DNA of 64,000 nt from an uncultured Granulosicoccaceae bacterium (GTDB lineage: Bacteria; Pseudomonadota; Gammaproteobacteria; Granulosicoccales; Granulosicoccaceae), in NCBI GenBank assembly GCA_938007995.1, contig CALLLW010000019.1, positions 1-64,000 on the forward strand, given 5' to 3'. This document shows positions 18,186 to 28,250 of this stretch, piece by piece; position 1 is the stretch's first letter; every line of letters begins with the position of its first letter. The notes beneath the pieces are model-generated. The model saw nothing but the letters and a program-made list of their open reading frames with translations. It was not told the DNA's origin and ran no database searches. Position numbers and translations under genes: made by a program.

Positions 18186-18262
18186 TGGTGGCCATGGGTG
18201 GACTTGAACCACCGACTCCAGCATTATGAATGCTGTGCTCTAACCAACTGAGCTACATGGCC
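18186..18262 (-). tRNA. tRNA-Met (CAT), elongator type
   Basis: On the minus strand a full 77-nt cloverleaf including an encoded CCA end. The acceptor stem starts GGCCATG, the D arm reads AGCTCAGTTGGTTAGAGC and the anticodon loop TTCATAA gives CAT. The T arm has the GGTTCAA sequence. The body resembles E. coli elongator tRNA-Met rather than initiator tRNA (first base pair intact, no run of three G:C pairs in the anticodon stem). tRNA-Ile2 with a lysidine-modified CAT is the alternative, but its D arm is usually one base shorter. Confidence 0.93.
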
Positions 18263-18280
18263 GTATCTGGCAGACTGCGT

Positions 18281-18309
18281 ATTCTGGATAGTTGCTTGTG
18301 AACTGTCAA
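18281..18309 (-). promoter_or_regulatory. Sigma-70-like promoter of tRNA-Met
   Basis: On the minus strand a consensus -35 TTGACA (18309-18304) is separated by 17 bp from a -10-like CAGAAT (18286-18281, 4 of 6 matches). It places the start about 12 nt before the mature tRNA. The tRNA therefore has its own promoter and does not depend on read-through from ychF. Confidence 0.7.
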
Positions 18310-18338
18310 GCGTGTGTGGCTGGTAACGGTGCAGTGCA

Positions 18339-19430
18339 TCAAACATTAAAACGGAAATGCACGACATCGCCTTCGTTCATTAGGTATTCTTTGCCTTCAA
18401 GCCGCCATTTTCCGGCATCTTTTGCGCCCTGTTCGCCGTTGTGCTCTATATAGTCGTCGTAAGAGACGACTTCGGCACGGATAAATCCTTTTTCGAAGTC
18501 GGTGTGGATTCGACCAGCGCCGTTCGGTGCGGTCGCGCCCTCGCGTACCGTCCAGGCTCGCACTTCTTTTTCACCGGCGGTGAAAAACGTTTGCAGGCCG
18601 AGCAGATCATAACCCGCTCTGATGACACGATTCAGACCCGGTTCCTGCAGACCAAGCTCAGTCAGGAATTCTGCTTTTTCATCTTCTTCAAGCAGCGCGA
18701 TTTCCGATTCAATCGCAGCACAAACAGCGACAACACCGGCGCCCTCTGCAGCGGCATATTCGCGCAGCTGGTCCAGTAGCGGGTTGTTATCAAAACCTTC
18801 TTCATCAACATTGGCAATATACATAACCGGTTTTGATGTAATCAGGTGCATCATCTTGATGATGAGCTTTTCAGAGTCGCTTAGCTCCATGGTTCTAACC
18901 GGATTACCGGCGTCAATGTGGGCAACAACACGTTCCATTAAGGCTTTTTCGGCAATCGCTTCCTTGTTGCCTGACTTGGCATTCTTGCCGACTCTAAGTA
19001 CTGCTTTTTCAGCTGACTCCATATCGGCAAGCATTAGCTCGGTGTTGATTACTTCAATGTCTGCAAGCGGGTCTACCTTACCTGCCACATGCACCACATC
19101 ATCATTGGCGAAGCAACGCACCACGTGTGCAATGGCGTCTGTCTCACGAATGTTTGCCAGAAACTTGTTACCCAGCCCTTCACCTTTTGAAGCACCTTCT
19201 ACCAAACCGGCTATATCAACAAACTCCATGGTGGCAGGTAGGATTTTTTGCGGCGTCACTATAGCCGACAGCTTTTCCAGTCGCGGATCAGGTACCGGCA
19301 CAATACCCACATTGGGCTCAATAGTGCAGAACGGATAATTTTCTGCAGCAATCTCTGCTTTGGTCAGCGCGTTGAACAGGGTCGACTTACCCACATTGGG
19401 CAGACCGACAATGCCACATTTAAAACCCAT
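18339..19430 (-). CDS. ychF: Redox-regulated ATPase YchF (OLA1 family)
   Basis: 363 residues, the exact family length. The G1 P-loop is GLPNVGKST (residues 8-16) and an [18 protein letters not shown] switch region follows. A C-terminal TGS domain includes [18 protein letters not shown] and ends with the characteristic [11 protein letters not shown]. YchF is an Obg-related NTPase that prefers ATP and associates with ribosomes. Its position after pth is conserved in many Gammaproteobacteria. Start is ATG at 19430, 114 bp after the pth stop. Confidence 0.97.
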   Translation of the reverse strand: MGFKCGIVGLPNVGKSTLFNALTKAEIAAENYPFCTIEPNVGIVPVPDPRLEKLSAIVTPQKILPATMEFVDIAGLVEGASKGEGLGNKFLANIRETDAIAHVVRCFANDDVVHVAGKVDPLADIEVINTELMLADMESAEKAVLRVGKNAKSGNKEAIAEKALMERVVAHIDAGNPVRTMELSDSEKLIIKMMHLITSKPVMYIANVDEEGFDNNPLLDQLREYAAAEGAGVVAVCAAIESEIALLEEDEKAEFLTELGLQEPGLNRVIRAGYDLLGLQTFFTAGEKEVRAWTVREGATAPNGAGRIHTDFEKGFIRAEVVSYDDYIEHNGEQGAKDAGKWRLEGKEYLMNEGDVVHFRFNV

Positions 19431-19544
19431 GTTTGATGTTCCTGGTTAATCCGGTCTGTAAAATCCAGCCGCTTTCAGTTTGCCGGGTGGTTCCGGCTAT
19501 TGTTTCTGGTGGCCTGATTGTTCAGCTGACAGAATTTTGAAAAA

Positions 19545-20120
19545 CTATTTTTTTGTGTGCAGCGTTCGCATGGCTTTCGCCATATCACCCGAGACGATGT
19601 CTGTTATCTCGTGTGCTACGTCGTCGATGCTCTGTGTGAGAAGGTCCATCTCGGACTTAGGCGCACGTTGCAGTACAAAAGACACCACTTTTTTAGCATC
19701 ACCCGGATGGCCGATACCCAACCGCACACGCCAGAAGTCACGACCCATGTGGTTGATGATGTCACGCAATCCGTTGTGACCACCATGTCCACCGCCCTGC
19801 TTTAACTTAACCGTACCGGGCGGGATATCAAGTTCATCGTGTGCTACCAGTATTTCTTCAGCTGCGATGCGATAAAAATTTGCCACAGCTCTTACCGACT
19901 CACCACTGAGATTCATGAACGTGGTTGGCTTAAGCAACCTCACATCACAACTGCCGATATTGGTGCGACCAAGTTCACCCTGAAACTTCTTTTCCGAAGT
20001 AAAGCTCGCAGAAAAACTACGCGCCAGTTCGTCGACAAGGAAGAAACCCGCATTATGGCGGGTATCCTCGTACTTAGACCCGGGGTTACCGAGCCCGACT
20101 ATCAGTTTGATCGCACACAT
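19545..20120 (-). CDS. pth: Peptidyl-tRNA hydrolase
   Basis: 191 residues. The N-terminal signature GLGNPGSKYEDTRHNAGF contains the conserved Asn and the catalytic His, and the block VAHDELDIPPGTVKLKQGGG contains the catalytic Asp. The enzyme frees tRNA from peptidyl-tRNAs that drop off ribosomes. It begins 11 bp after rplY, so the two are likely cotranscribed, as in many relatives. No anomaly is seen. Confidence 0.97.
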   Translation of the reverse strand: MCAIKLIVGLGNPGSKYEDTRHNAGFFLVDELARSFSASFTSEKKFQGELGRTNIGSCDVRLLKPTTFMNLSGESVRAVANFYRIAAEEILVAHDELDIPPGTVKLKQGGGHGGHNGLRDIINHMGRDFWRVRLGIGHPGDAKKVVSFVLQRAPKSEMDLLTQSIDDVAHEITDIVSGDMAKAMRTLHTKK

Positions 20121-20131
20121 CAGACAATCGG

Positions 20132-20809
20132 TTAGGAGTCATCACCTTCATTCGAATCTTCAGCAGAATCAGCTGCCGGTGCATCCGAATCATCGCCGCT
20201 TTCTGCGCTTTCCTGCTCAGCCGCAGAACGAGGCTGGAATACAGTGATGATGGCACGATCATGATCTTCGTCACCTTCGGTGTAATCGGTTGAGGTCACA
20301 CCCTCCGGCAATTTGATATCAGACAAGTGCAGAGACTCACCCAGTTTCAGATCGATAACATCCACTTCGATGTATTCGGGAAGTTTGCCTGGCAAACAGC
20401 TGATGCCAACGTCGTTTTCAATCTTGTTGAGTGCGCCGCCTTCCACCTTGACACCATGACAGGTCTCTTCGTTAAGGTAGTGCAGAGGAACTCTGACCGA
20501 GATAGCTTCATCCATACGAACACGCAAAAAGTCCATATGCAGAATTTTCTGCTTATACGGGTGACGTTGTATGTCCTTAATGATGGCTTTCTCTTCAGCA
20601 CCGCTGATCTTCACAGTCAGGATGTTGGAGAAAAACGCTTCATTCTGAAGGTTATTGACAATCTCGTTGTGATCCAGCGAGATTGGCGTCGGATTGTTAC
20701 CGCCGCCGTAGATGATGCCCGGAAATTTGTTTGTTCTACGCAGTCGGCGGCTCGCACCCTTACCATAGTCACTGCGTACTTCCGCGCTCAATGTGAAATC
20801 GTTGCTCAT
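20132..20809 (-). CDS. rplY: 50S ribosomal protein L25, long (TL5/CTC) form
   Basis: 225 residues. The first 90 are the 5S-rRNA-binding L25 domain, and residues 95-185 form the second beta-domain seen in TL5/CTC proteins. The tail is highly acidic and Ser/Ala rich (AEQESAESGDDSDAPAADSA and on). It is the long form, unlike the 94-residue E. coli protein. Located between prs and pth as in many Gammaproteobacteria, it is the first gene of the rplY-pth pair. A Shine-Dalgarno-like GGAG lies 5' of the ATG at 20809. Confidence 0.95.
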   Translation of the reverse strand: MSNDFTLSAEVRSDYGKGASRRLRRTNKFPGIIYGGGNNPTPISLDHNEIVNNLQNEAFFSNILTVKISGAEEKAIIKDIQRHPYKQKILHMDFLRVRMDEAISVRVPLHYLNEETCHGVKVEGGALNKIENDVGISCLPGKLPEYIEVDVIDLKLGESLHLSDIKLPEGVTSTDYTEGDEDHDRAIITVFQPRSAAEQESAESGDDSDAPAADSAEDSNEGDDS

Positions 20810-20994
20810 TGAGATACCTTTTCTGGAGGATTAATTTGAAGTGTCGTTGATACAGCAGGTTGATTCGCGACCAAAGCAACCCAGCCGAACAGTATAACAA
20901 AGATCTGGTTTATAGCCAGCAAAACCCGCGGGAGAAATCTCTGGCTGCCGCGGAGTTGCCTGCCAGGTTGTCAAACAGCAGGCACGGAAACCTG

Positions 20995-21948
20995 TCAGTC
21001 CATATAAATCGAGCTTACTGATTCTTCTTCGTGGATTCGGCGGATGGTCTCTGCCAGCATGGTTGCGACCGACAGCTGTCGAATCTTGCCGCACTCCACC
21101 GCCCTTTCCGAGAGCGGGATCGTATCAGTCACAACCAGCTCGTCGATTTCAGAAGTGATCAGGTTATCGAGCGCTTTGCCAGACAGCACTGCGTGAGTCG
21201 CATAGGCAACCACCTTCACCGCGCCGTGCTCTTTAAGTGCTTCAGCGGCCTTGCATAAGGTGCCTGCGGTGTCGACCATATCATCAATAATCACGCAGGT
21301 TTTACCCGCAACGTCTCCAATGATGTGCATCACCTGCGCTTGATTAGCCTGCGGTCGGCGTTTATCAATGATGGCAAGATCGGCGTCGTCCAGTTGTTTT
21401 GCCACAGCGCGGGCACGAACCACACCGCCGACGTCTGGCGATACGACGATCAGATTCTGATGCTTCTGGCGCCATAAATCACCGAGTAACACCGGTGAGG
21501 CATAGACATTATCAACCGGTATATCGAAAAAGCCCTGGATCTGTTCTGCGTGTACATCAACCGTCAGCACACGATCAACGCCTGCAATGGTGATCATGTT
21601 GGCCACCAGCTTAGCGGAAATAGCCACTCTGGCCGAGCGCACCCTGCGGTCCTGTCTGGCATAGCCAAAGTACGGCACCACGGCAGTGATGCGATCAACA
21701 GACGCGCGTCTGAAGGCGTCTACCATGATCAGCATTTCCATCAAATTATGATTAGATGGATTGCAGGTGGTCTGGATGAGGAAAATATCGCGACCGCGAA
21801 CGTTTTCGAGTATTTCTACGGCGGTCTCGCTATCTGAAAATTCGGTAACTGATGCCTTGCCAATCGGGATTCGCAACTGGTTTGCGATTTTCTGCGCAAG
21901 CGGCAGGTTGGCATTACCCGAAAAAACCATCATGCTTGAATCAGTCAC
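20995..21948 (-). CDS. prs: Ribose-phosphate pyrophosphokinase (PRPP synthetase)
   Basis: 317 residues of the class I enzyme that makes PRPP from ribose 5-phosphate and ATP for nucleotide, His and Trp synthesis. Visible signatures are [16 protein letters not shown] (ATP-binding), [20 protein letters not shown] (with the catalytic His) and [13 protein letters not shown] (PRPP loop). The frame starts with GTG at 21948. An ATG five codons in would also give a normal N-terminus. It follows tRNA-Gln, as in the common ispE-tRNA-prs arrangement. Confidence 0.96.
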   Translation of the reverse strand: MTDSSMMVFSGNANLPLAQKIANQLRIPIGKASVTEFSDSETAVEILENVRGRDIFLIQTTCNPSNHNLMEMLIMVDAFRRASVDRITAVVPYFGYARQDRRVRSARVAISAKLVANMITIAGVDRVLTVDVHAEQIQGFFDIPVDNVYASPVLLGDLWRQKHQNLIVVSPDVGGVVRARAVAKQLDDADLAIIDKRRPQANQAQVMHIIGDVAGKTCVIIDDMVDTAGTLCKAAEALKEHGAVKVVAYATHAVLSGKALDNLITSEIDELVVTDTIPLSERAVECGKIRQLSVATMLAETIRRIHEEESVSSIYMD

Positions 21949-22085
21949 TGAGTACTAGCCCGGCCTGGAAATCTGTGGGTAACTGCCATTTGCCTTGCAC
22001 GATACCAGGTGACTGTAGTGCGTTGTTCACCGTGGCACCCGTCACTTGCATCTGGCCCAATAGCATCTGACACAACATAGCGAGA

Positions 22086-22161
22086 TGGCTGGGGCGGTAG
22101 GATTCGAACCTACGAATGCCGGGATCAAAACCCGGTGCCTTAACCGCTTGGCCACGCCCCA
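22086..22161 (-). tRNA. tRNA-Gln (TTG)
   Basis: A 76-nt minus-strand cloverleaf with encoded CCA. The acceptor stem TGGGGCG pairs with CGCCCCA, the D arm contains GCCAAGCGGTTAAGGC, and the anticodon loop TTTTGAT gives TTG. The T loop has GGTTCGAATC. The sequence closely follows bacterial tRNA-Gln. It starts 9 bp after the ispE stop and precedes prs, so it probably shares the ispE transcript. Confidence 0.95.
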
Positions 22162-22170
22162 ATTATCTTG

Positions 22171-23094
22171 CTAACAACCTTCGTCCACCGCATGCGGCAT
22201 GCAGTCGATGCCTCTGGCAATAAACCCGCGTCGGGTGATTGCCTTATCGATACTCGCAACAAACAACCCCGCCAGCACATTCTGTGCCTGTGATTCAGTT
22301 TCGCAAGCCAGAAAAACGCTGGCTCCGGTGCCGGTCATGTGTGGCTTTTGAATCTGACCGTGCTGATCTGTCACGTTGCGTTCTATCGCAACTTGCGATA
22401 ACGCATCGAGAGCCTGACCGACGGGCGGATACAGCTCACACACCAGCGGCTGAAACACGTTACACAAACCGTTGCTGCTGTGGAAGGCGCGTATTGTGAT
22501 AGCTGCAGAATCACGTGTCAATTGCGGATGAGAGAACAATTCACCTGTATCGACGTGAACACCCGGATTAAGCACCACATACCAGCGAGGTGGCAGCGTC
22601 AGTGGCTGCAATTTTTCACCCACTCCTTCGGCCCATGCTGACCTGCCACGCACAAATACAGGGATGTCTGCACCGAGTTGCAGACCGAGCTCGGCAAGTG
22701 CTGATTGCGATAAGCCGGTGCACCAAAGTTGATTAAGAGCAAGCAAGGTAGTTGCCGCGTCTGAACTACCGCCACCGAGCCCGCCACCCATCGGCAAAAC
22801 TTTATCGATGTTGATAGTCGCACCTGCACGGCAAGCAGTGTGTTTTTGTAAAAGTCTTGCCGCACGAATAATCAGGTTATCCGCGTCTGCAACACCTGCA
22901 ATCGAGGTTTGCATTTCTATATTGCCATTGGTGCTGACATCAAACGTCAGATGGTCACCATAATCGAGCAACTGAAATACGGTCTGCAGGTTGTGATAGC
23001 CATCATCACGCCTGCCTGTGATATGCAGAAAAAGATTGAGTTTGGCAGGAGCAAGCCAGGTTTTATTTTTTGCTAATCGAGACATTTTCGCCAC
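22171..23094 (-). CDS. ispE: 4-diphosphocytidyl-2-C-methyl-D-erythritol kinase
   Basis: 307 residues of the GHMP kinase superfamily. Motif 1 is APAKLNLFLHITGRRDDGYH, the ATP-binding motif is PMGGGLGGGSSDAA and the C-terminal motif is MTGTGASVFLA. The enzyme phosphorylates CDP-ME in the MEP isoprenoid pathway. The open frame starts at GTG 23094; an in-frame ATG at 23085 is also possible and both leave an extension before the conserved PAKLN compared with E. coli. It lies between lolB and tRNA-Gln, the conserved context. Confidence 0.95.
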   Translation of the reverse strand: MAKMSRLAKNKTWLAPAKLNLFLHITGRRDDGYHNLQTVFQLLDYGDHLTFDVSTNGNIEMQTSIAGVADADNLIIRAARLLQKHTACRAGATINIDKVLPMGGGLGGGSSDAATTLLALNQLWCTGLSQSALAELGLQLGADIPVFVRGRSAWAEGVGEKLQPLTLPPRWYVVLNPGVHVDTGELFSHPQLTRDSAAITIRAFHSSNGLCNVFQPLVCELYPPVGQALDALSQVAIERNVTDQHGQIQKPHMTGTGASVFLACETESQAQNVLAGLFVASIDKAITRRGFIARGIDCMPHAVDEGC

Positions 23095-23144
23095 AGATCC
23101 AGATACTGAAGACTTAATTCAACAAAAGCCTTGCAGTCTGATCA

Positions 23145-23831
23145 TTAACTACTCACACCTGGGATGGATAAACGGCCACTATCAACAACAACACCACGAC
23201 CCCACTTTTTAAACGACAGACTGATCGCCACTTCCGGCCCCTCAACCAACACAGTTTTTGGCAGGTACATGTTCTCCTGAACCGTGTAGTTTTTAAAATC
23301 TATGTTCCACTTGCCGTTGCTGTCATCGGTCACCACCATGCTGTTCAGCCTGCCAATTTTGTCACGCTCAATTTCAGTTGCATCACCGGGTAAGCCAACC
23401 GCCCAGTCCTGCATCTGCACAATAGGTACTGTGGCTCCAAGCGCTGCAGTGAGCAGTTGCTGTGCGTCGTCACCGTTGATGCTGCCATTACGATCAGTAA
23501 TTTGCGCACCGTTTTTATCCTCTGACAAGTGGATCACCTGCACGCCAAGCGGCCCGAAAAGCTTAATGTCGAAGCCTGCAAGGCTTGCTTCCCAGGCAAA
23601 CGATGCATTGAATTTGCCCTCTGTTTCGGAATCTACCGCTATCGAACCCGAAGCCCGCCAGGGTTTAAAGGCGCGAAGTGCCGCTTCACGTGCTGCAACG
23701 GTTTGCACAGGTATGAGCTCACCAGCATCCTGCTTGACGCTACAGGCGCTGAGCAGAGCAAGCATGATCAATAATTTCGAGAGGATGGTTATTGGCACTG
23801 GAGCAATGTTTTGGTGGTTCAATAGACTCAA
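23145..23831 (-). CDS. lolB: Outer-membrane lipoprotein insertion factor LolB
   Basis: 228 residues. A signal peptide with lipobox (LALLSAC) is followed by the LolB beta-barrel half; blocks such as WRASGSIAVDSETEGKFNASF and FGPLGVQVIHL fit the family. LolB accepts lipoproteins from LolA and inserts them into the outer membrane. The start is a TTG that overlaps the stop of the preceding TPR gene as TTGA, so translation is coupled. The overall similarity of LolB proteins is low, but the context (between a TPR lipoprotein and ispE, facing hemA) is decisive. Confidence 0.92.
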   Translation of the reverse strand: MSLLNHQNIAPVPITILSKLLIMLALLSACSVKQDAGELIPVQTVAAREAALRAFKPWRASGSIAVDSETEGKFNASFAWEASLAGFDIKLFGPLGVQVIHLSEDKNGAQITDRNGSINGDDAQQLLTAALGATVPIVQMQDWAVGLPGDATEIERDKIGRLNSMVVTDDSNGKWNIDFKNYTVQENMYLPKTVLVEGPEVAISLSFKKWGRGVVVDSGRLSIPGVSS

Positions 23832-25615
23832 CGAATGTATTTTTTCATCACACGATTAAGCAAGTCATCACCGGGGGTTTCACGCAGTGCTTCCTGCCAC
23901 ACTTTGGTTGCCTGCTCCTGATCACCACTAACCCACAACACCTCACCCAGATGCGCTGCAATTTCAGGATCAGGCAATGCGGCGTAAGCCTGCTTTAAAA
24001 GCTGCAATGATTCAACATAGCGCCCGAGCTGATAGTACAACCAACCAAGGCTGTCGGTGATTGCGGCATCATCCGGCGATAATTCATGGGCTCTGAGCAG
24101 ATACTCTTCTGCTTCATCCAGCCGTTCGTTACGGTTGGTCAGAAAGTAACCGAGCGCATTTAACGCATGGCTATGATCCGGCTGGATATCAATAATTCTT
24201 TTCAAATCAGTCTCAAAAACAGCACGATTATTCAGTCGCTCTGCCACCAGCGCCCGTGAGTACAACAAGCCTGTCTCATCACTGTACTGTTTAATTCCGT
24301 CACTCAGCAGTTGTAAAGATTCTTCGTATTGGCCATCAAACGTCAGCAGCCGGCTTTCAGCGTTGATCAGCTCTATGGTGGTCGTTCTGTCGCTGGTACC
24401 GGATTTTAACTGCGTTAGTAACTCGCGCCCCGCTTCGACCTCACCAACCAGCCCGTGCAATTCAGCCGCACGTATTTGCGCAGAATAGTATTGTTCACCA
24501 CCCTGCACTTCACGGTATCGATCAATGGCTATCTGATAATCCGATTTGCTGTCGGCAATCTGCGCCAGATAAAAATTTGCCTCATCCTGATGCTTATCGA
24601 GTGCAGCAACTGAACTCAGATACCTTTCAGCATTATCAATTCGCCGCAACTCCAGCGCGAGCAAACCTGCGGTGTAAAGCGCATCTGCATCGCCGGGGAA
24701 GTTGTTATAAATGACTTCCAGTTGTTCAGCTGCTTCGTCTGCATTACCACTGTCAGCCAGTAGCTGTGCAAAACCGATGTGCGCGTCCAGGTCTTCCGGT
24801 GAGCGTGCAAGATACTGCTGCACGGGTTCAAATGCCTGCTCGCCACCAGTGCCTGTGCCGCCGGAGAGTTGCAAGCGGGCACGCGCAAGCAGCGTTACAG
24901 CATCATTCGGGTTAATAGCCAGCGCGCGCTCAAACGCCTGACTGGCCAACTGATGCTCGCCCCGGCTCAAAGCGAGCTGACCAATGCCGTGCTGTGTGTG
25001 CGCGCTATCGGCGAAACGCTCGGCGAGTTCCCGTAATAATTGCGATGCTGCAGCGGTATCTGCCTGCGGCAGAACAGATGCAACCAACGGTGGTATCACT
25101 GATCCCGGTTCACCGACAGACAACTCCACCACCTGCTCGATAGCAAACGTTGCCTGCTCGACATCATCCAGTTGAATAAGTACCCGGGCACGCTGTTGCC
25201 ATGCTTCCAGGTTTTCCGGCGCAAGCTCAACCCAGCGCAGTGATGCGGGTGCTGCCTGTTGAAGATTTTTTGCAAACAACGCAAGCTTGGTGGCGCGTTC
25301 ACTGACACGCGGATCATCCGATGCTACTGAAGCGTCATAGTAGTTGTCTGAAGCCAGCTCAACCAACCCCAGGCGACCGGCAATTTCTCCGGAAAGGATG
25401 CTGAACACAAGATCGGACTGTTCGCTGACTGTCATCTGTGGCGCGGTGGCAGCAGGCAAGCTGTCGATTGAGTTACCCAAACCGGAGTCGGCCACAACAA
25501 CGCTGGTGTTTTTGACCGCAAGGTCGGGCTCAGGAGCCGATATTTGCGGTTCGGGCACTGTACTGCAGGCGCCAGCCAGCAGACTCACAAGACTGAATAG
25601 AATAATTTTTCTCAC
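23828..25615 (-). CDS. Tetratricopeptide-repeat lipoprotein
   Basis: The start is set at GTG 25615, after a purine-rich GGGAAGAG. This gives a lipoprotein signal (KIILFSLVSLLAGAC) and a protein of 595 residues; the frame is open 23 codons further but those residues do not look like a signal. The rest is a long array of TPR-like helix pairs, for example ALAINPNDAVTLLARARLQL and SLGWLYYQLGRYVESLQLL. It is a periplasmic or outer-membrane scaffold of unknown partner. Genes of this type sit next to lolB in many Gammaproteobacteria. It overlaps lolB by 4 bp and is divergent from hemA. Confidence 0.88.
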   Translation of the reverse strand: MRKIILFSLVSLLAGACSTVPEPQISAPEPDLAVKNTSVVVADSGLGNSIDSLPAATAPQMTVSEQSDLVFSILSGEIAGRLGLVELASDNYYDASVASDDPRVSERATKLALFAKNLQQAAPASLRWVELAPENLEAWQQRARVLIQLDDVEQATFAIEQVVELSVGEPGSVIPPLVASVLPQADTAAASQLLRELAERFADSAHTQHGIGQLALSRGEHQLASQAFERALAINPNDAVTLLARARLQLSGGTGTGGEQAFEPVQQYLARSPEDLDAHIGFAQLLADSGNADEAAEQLEVIYNNFPGDADALYTAGLLALELRRIDNAERYLSSVAALDKHQDEANFYLAQIADSKSDYQIAIDRYREVQGGEQYYSAQIRAAELHGLVGEVEAGRELLTQLKSGTSDRTTTIELINAESRLLTFDGQYEESLQLLSDGIKQYSDETGLLYSRALVAERLNNRAVFETDLKRIIDIQPDHSHALNALGYFLTNRNERLDEAEEYLLRAHELSPDDAAITDSLGWLYYQLGRYVESLQLLKQAYAALPDPEIAAHLGEVLWVSGDQEQATKVWQEALRETPGDDLLNRVMKKYIR

Positions 25616-25822
25616 AATCAATCTCTTCCCGTAGTGTCTGCCTGAGATCCCGCCTATAATAAGCGTAACAAAGCACCGGTACATTTCAAGACAGATGCAA
25701 GAGTACCCGTGCCAACAGAGTATACTGCGACTTCGCCTGTGCCGTGCGGCCCGACTCGCACACTAACCCAAACTACCCGGGAAATCCGGCGAATGTACTG
25801 ATCGCCACTGCTATCACTCTTT

Positions 25823-27094
25823 ATGTCTCTCGTTGCCGTCGGCCTTAATCATCAAACTGCTCCTGTGGAAATCAGAGAGCAAATTGCCTTTGCTCCGGAG
25901 CACATCGGCAAAGCGCTGCAACAAATGCAGTCGGATCTTCAGGTACCTGAGGCAACTATTGTCTCAACCTGCAACCGCACTGAAATCTACTGCGGAATGC
26001 CGGATGATAAAACCGCGAATGTCATCAATTGGCTGCACGAATTCCATCAGGCACCGCAGGAGACTTTTTCACCATTTCTATTCACACGTTATGACCGTGA
26101 CGCGGCCCTGCACCTGATGCGGGTATGCAGCGGTTTAGACTCAATGATTCTCGGTGAACCGCAAATTCTTGGCCAGATAAAACAGGCATACAGAGAAGCT
26201 GGTGAAAGCGGCGCAGTTGGCCGTGATCTGACCCTGTTGTTTCAGTCAGCATTCAATGCTGCCAAGCAGGTTCGTACAGATACTGCGATCGGCGCCAATC
26301 CGGTATCCGTGGCTTTCGCAGCGGTGTCTTTGTCACGGCAGATTTTTGGTGACCTTAACGAACACACTGCCCTTTTAATTGGTGCGGGTGAGACCGTTGA
26401 GCTGACTATGCAACACCTGCGTGCCAACAACATTGGCAAAACACTTATTGCCAACCGCACAGTTGCCCGCGCAGAAAAACTTGCAGCACTGAATGGCAGC
26501 GAGGTGATAACGCTTGCCGAAATTCCAACACGATTACACGAAGCGGATATCATCATATCGTCTACTGCCTCACAGCTACCGATACTTGGCAAGGGAGCAG
26601 TCGAGGCAGCGCTTAAAGCCCGACGCCACCGCCCCATGGCGATGATCGATATTGCCGTACCAAGAGACATAGAGCCGCAGGTTGGCGAGTTGAGTGATGT
26701 TTTCCTGTACACCGTTGATAACCTCAAAGAGATTATTGACCAGGGCATAGAAGCACGACAGGAAGCAGCAATACAGGCAGAACACATCATTGCCAGCCAG
26801 GCCGATACCTTTATGCAGAAGATGCGCGGCCTGAACGCAGGTACCACCATCAGTGATCTGCGTGCCTATGCTACCGGTATTCAACAGACATCACTGAGTA
26901 CAGCGATGGCAATGCTCAGGAAAGGCGAAGATCCCGAGAAAGCGTTACAATACTTCGCACACACGTTTACCAATAAACTGCTGCACACACCGTCTTCACA
27001 GCTGAGACAAGCCAGTGAAGCAGGTGAAACAGAAATAGCCGAAGCGGCACGCAAGCTATTCAAGCTTGACCAGCAAAACCAAAACAAAGATTAA
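25823..27094 (+). CDS. hemA: Glutamyl-tRNA reductase
   Basis: 423 residues. The catalytic Cys lies in STCNRTEIY (about residue 50). The region ICSGLDSMILGEPQILGQIK-like (here RVCSGLDSMILGEPQ) is strongly conserved, the NADPH-binding Rossmann domain starts with ALLIGAGETVELT, and a C-terminal dimerisation helix follows. It makes glutamate-1-semialdehyde, the first committed step of tetrapyrrole synthesis. It heads the rightward hemA-prfA-prmC-ppx run, divergent from the TPR lipoprotein gene. Confidence 0.97.
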   Translation: MSLVAVGLNHQTAPVEIREQIAFAPEHIGKALQQMQSDLQVPEATIVSTCNRTEIYCGMPDDKTANVINWLHEFHQAPQETFSPFLFTRYDRDAALHLMRVCSGLDSMILGEPQILGQIKQAYREAGESGAVGRDLTLLFQSAFNAAKQVRTDTAIGANPVSVAFAAVSLSRQIFGDLNEHTALLIGAGETVELTMQHLRANNIGKTLIANRTVARAEKLAALNGSEVITLAEIPTRLHEADIIISSTASQLPILGKGAVEAALKARRHRPMAMIDIAVPRDIEPQVGELSDVFLYTVDNLKEIIDQGIEARQEAAIQAEHIIASQADTFMQKMRGLNAGTTISDLRAYATGIQQTSLSTAMAMLRKGEDPEKALQYFAHTFTNKLLHTPSSQLRQASEAGETEIAEAARKLFKLDQQNQNKD

Positions 27095-27103
27095 GGCCGC
27101 ATT

Positions 27104-28186
27104 GTGAAAGCATCGATAAAAGCAAAACTTGAAGGCCTGCAGGAACGCCACGAAGAGATCGCCGCCCTGCTCGGTGACCCGGATACCATTGCCGATCAGA
27201 ATCGCTTTCGTGACCTATCGCGTGAGTACTCGCAACTCGAACCGGTTGTCAAAGCCTACAGCGACTTCACAACCACCACGGAAGATCTGGAATCAGCCAA
27301 AGAGATGGCCAACGATTCTGACCCTGATATGCGTGAGATGGCTAAAGAAGAAATAGCCGGTGCTGAAGAAAAAATAGAATCTCTTGAACTCGATCTGCAA
27401 AAGCTGCTGCTACCGCGTGACCCACGCGATGCCAACAACGTATTTCTTGAAATCAGAGCTGGTACCGGTGGTGATGAAGCAGCAATTTTTGCCGGTGATC
27501 TGTTGAAAATGTATTCGCGCTATGCAGACACGCAAAGCTGGCGGGTTGAACTGATCAGTCAGCGCGACGGCGATCACGGTGGCTTCAAGGAAGTCGTTGC
27601 CAGACTGATTGGAGACGGCGTTTTTTCAAAGCTAAAGTTTGAGTCCGGTGCACATCGTGTACAACGCGTACCGGAAACCGAATCACAGGGGCGTGTGCAT
27701 ACTTCAGCGGCAACTGTGGCGATACTGCCTGAAGTTGAACAGGTCGAAGAGATTGAAATCAATCCGGCAGACTTACGCGTTGATACGTTCCGTGCCAGCG
27801 GTGCCGGTGGTCAGCATATTAATAAAACGGATTCTGCAATTCGTCTGACTCACCTGCCAACCGGTATTGTGGTGGAGTGTCAGGATGAACGCTCACAGCA
27901 TAAAAACCGCGCACGCGCTATGTCACTACTACAGGCACGACTGCTAAACGATGAAATAGAAAAACAACAGGCAGAAGAAACCGAGTCACGCCGCCTGCAA
28001 GTGGGTAGCGGTGATCGCTCTGAACGCATCCGCACTTATAACTACCCGCAGGGTCGAGTCACTGATCACCGTATTAACCTGACGCTATACAAACTGGAAG
28101 AAATCATGACCGGCTCACTGGAACAGGTTGTCGATCCGTTACTGGCAGAACATCAGGCTGACCTGTTAGCTGAACTCGGTGATTAA
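27104..28186 (+). CDS. prfA: Peptide chain release factor 1
   Basis: 360 residues, normal RF1 length. The peptidyl-tRNA hydrolysis motif [10 protein letters not shown] is present near residue 233. The codon-recognition region has the RF1-type PET motif ([11 protein letters not shown]). RF1 terminates translation at UAA and UAG. The start is GTG, 9 bp after the hemA stop. The next gene encodes the methyltransferase that modifies the GGQ glutamine of this protein. Presence of RF1 means UAG is a normal stop here, relevant to the amber codon in the CARF gene. Confidence 0.98.
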   Translation: MKASIKAKLEGLQERHEEIAALLGDPDTIADQNRFRDLSREYSQLEPVVKAYSDFTTTTEDLESAKEMANDSDPDMREMAKEEIAGAEEKIESLELDLQKLLLPRDPRDANNVFLEIRAGTGGDEAAIFAGDLLKMYSRYADTQSWRVELISQRDGDHGGFKEVVARLIGDGVFSKLKFESGAHRVQRVPETESQGRVHTSAATVAILPEVEQVEEIEINPADLRVDTFRASGAGGQHINKTDSAIRLTHLPTGIVVECQDERSQHKNRARAMSLLQARLLNDEIEKQQAEETESRRLQVGSGDRSERIRTYNYPQGRVTDHRINLTLYKLEEIMTGSLEQVVDPLLAEHQADLLAELGD

Positions 28187-28250
28187 CCCGACCAGTCGTT
28201 TACGCCGTCCGTAGCTTTTTGCCAATTGCTTTTTGTGCCAGTCGCTTACA

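Noticed and set aside
18186-18262. tRNA-Ile2 (CAT, lysidine-modified) as identity of the CAT tRNA
   Set aside because: The D arm and overall body follow elongator tRNA-Met; Ile2 usually has a shorter D loop.
18622-19338. Long open frame (238 codons) on the plus strand opposite ychF
   Set aside because: Composition is Ser/Ala/Thr-rich as expected for an antisense shadow of a codon-biased gene; ychF on the other strand is certain.
26242-26850. Open frame of about 200 codons opposite hemA
   Set aside because: Shadow frame; the Arg/Ser/Cys-rich product has no domain and hemA is intact.
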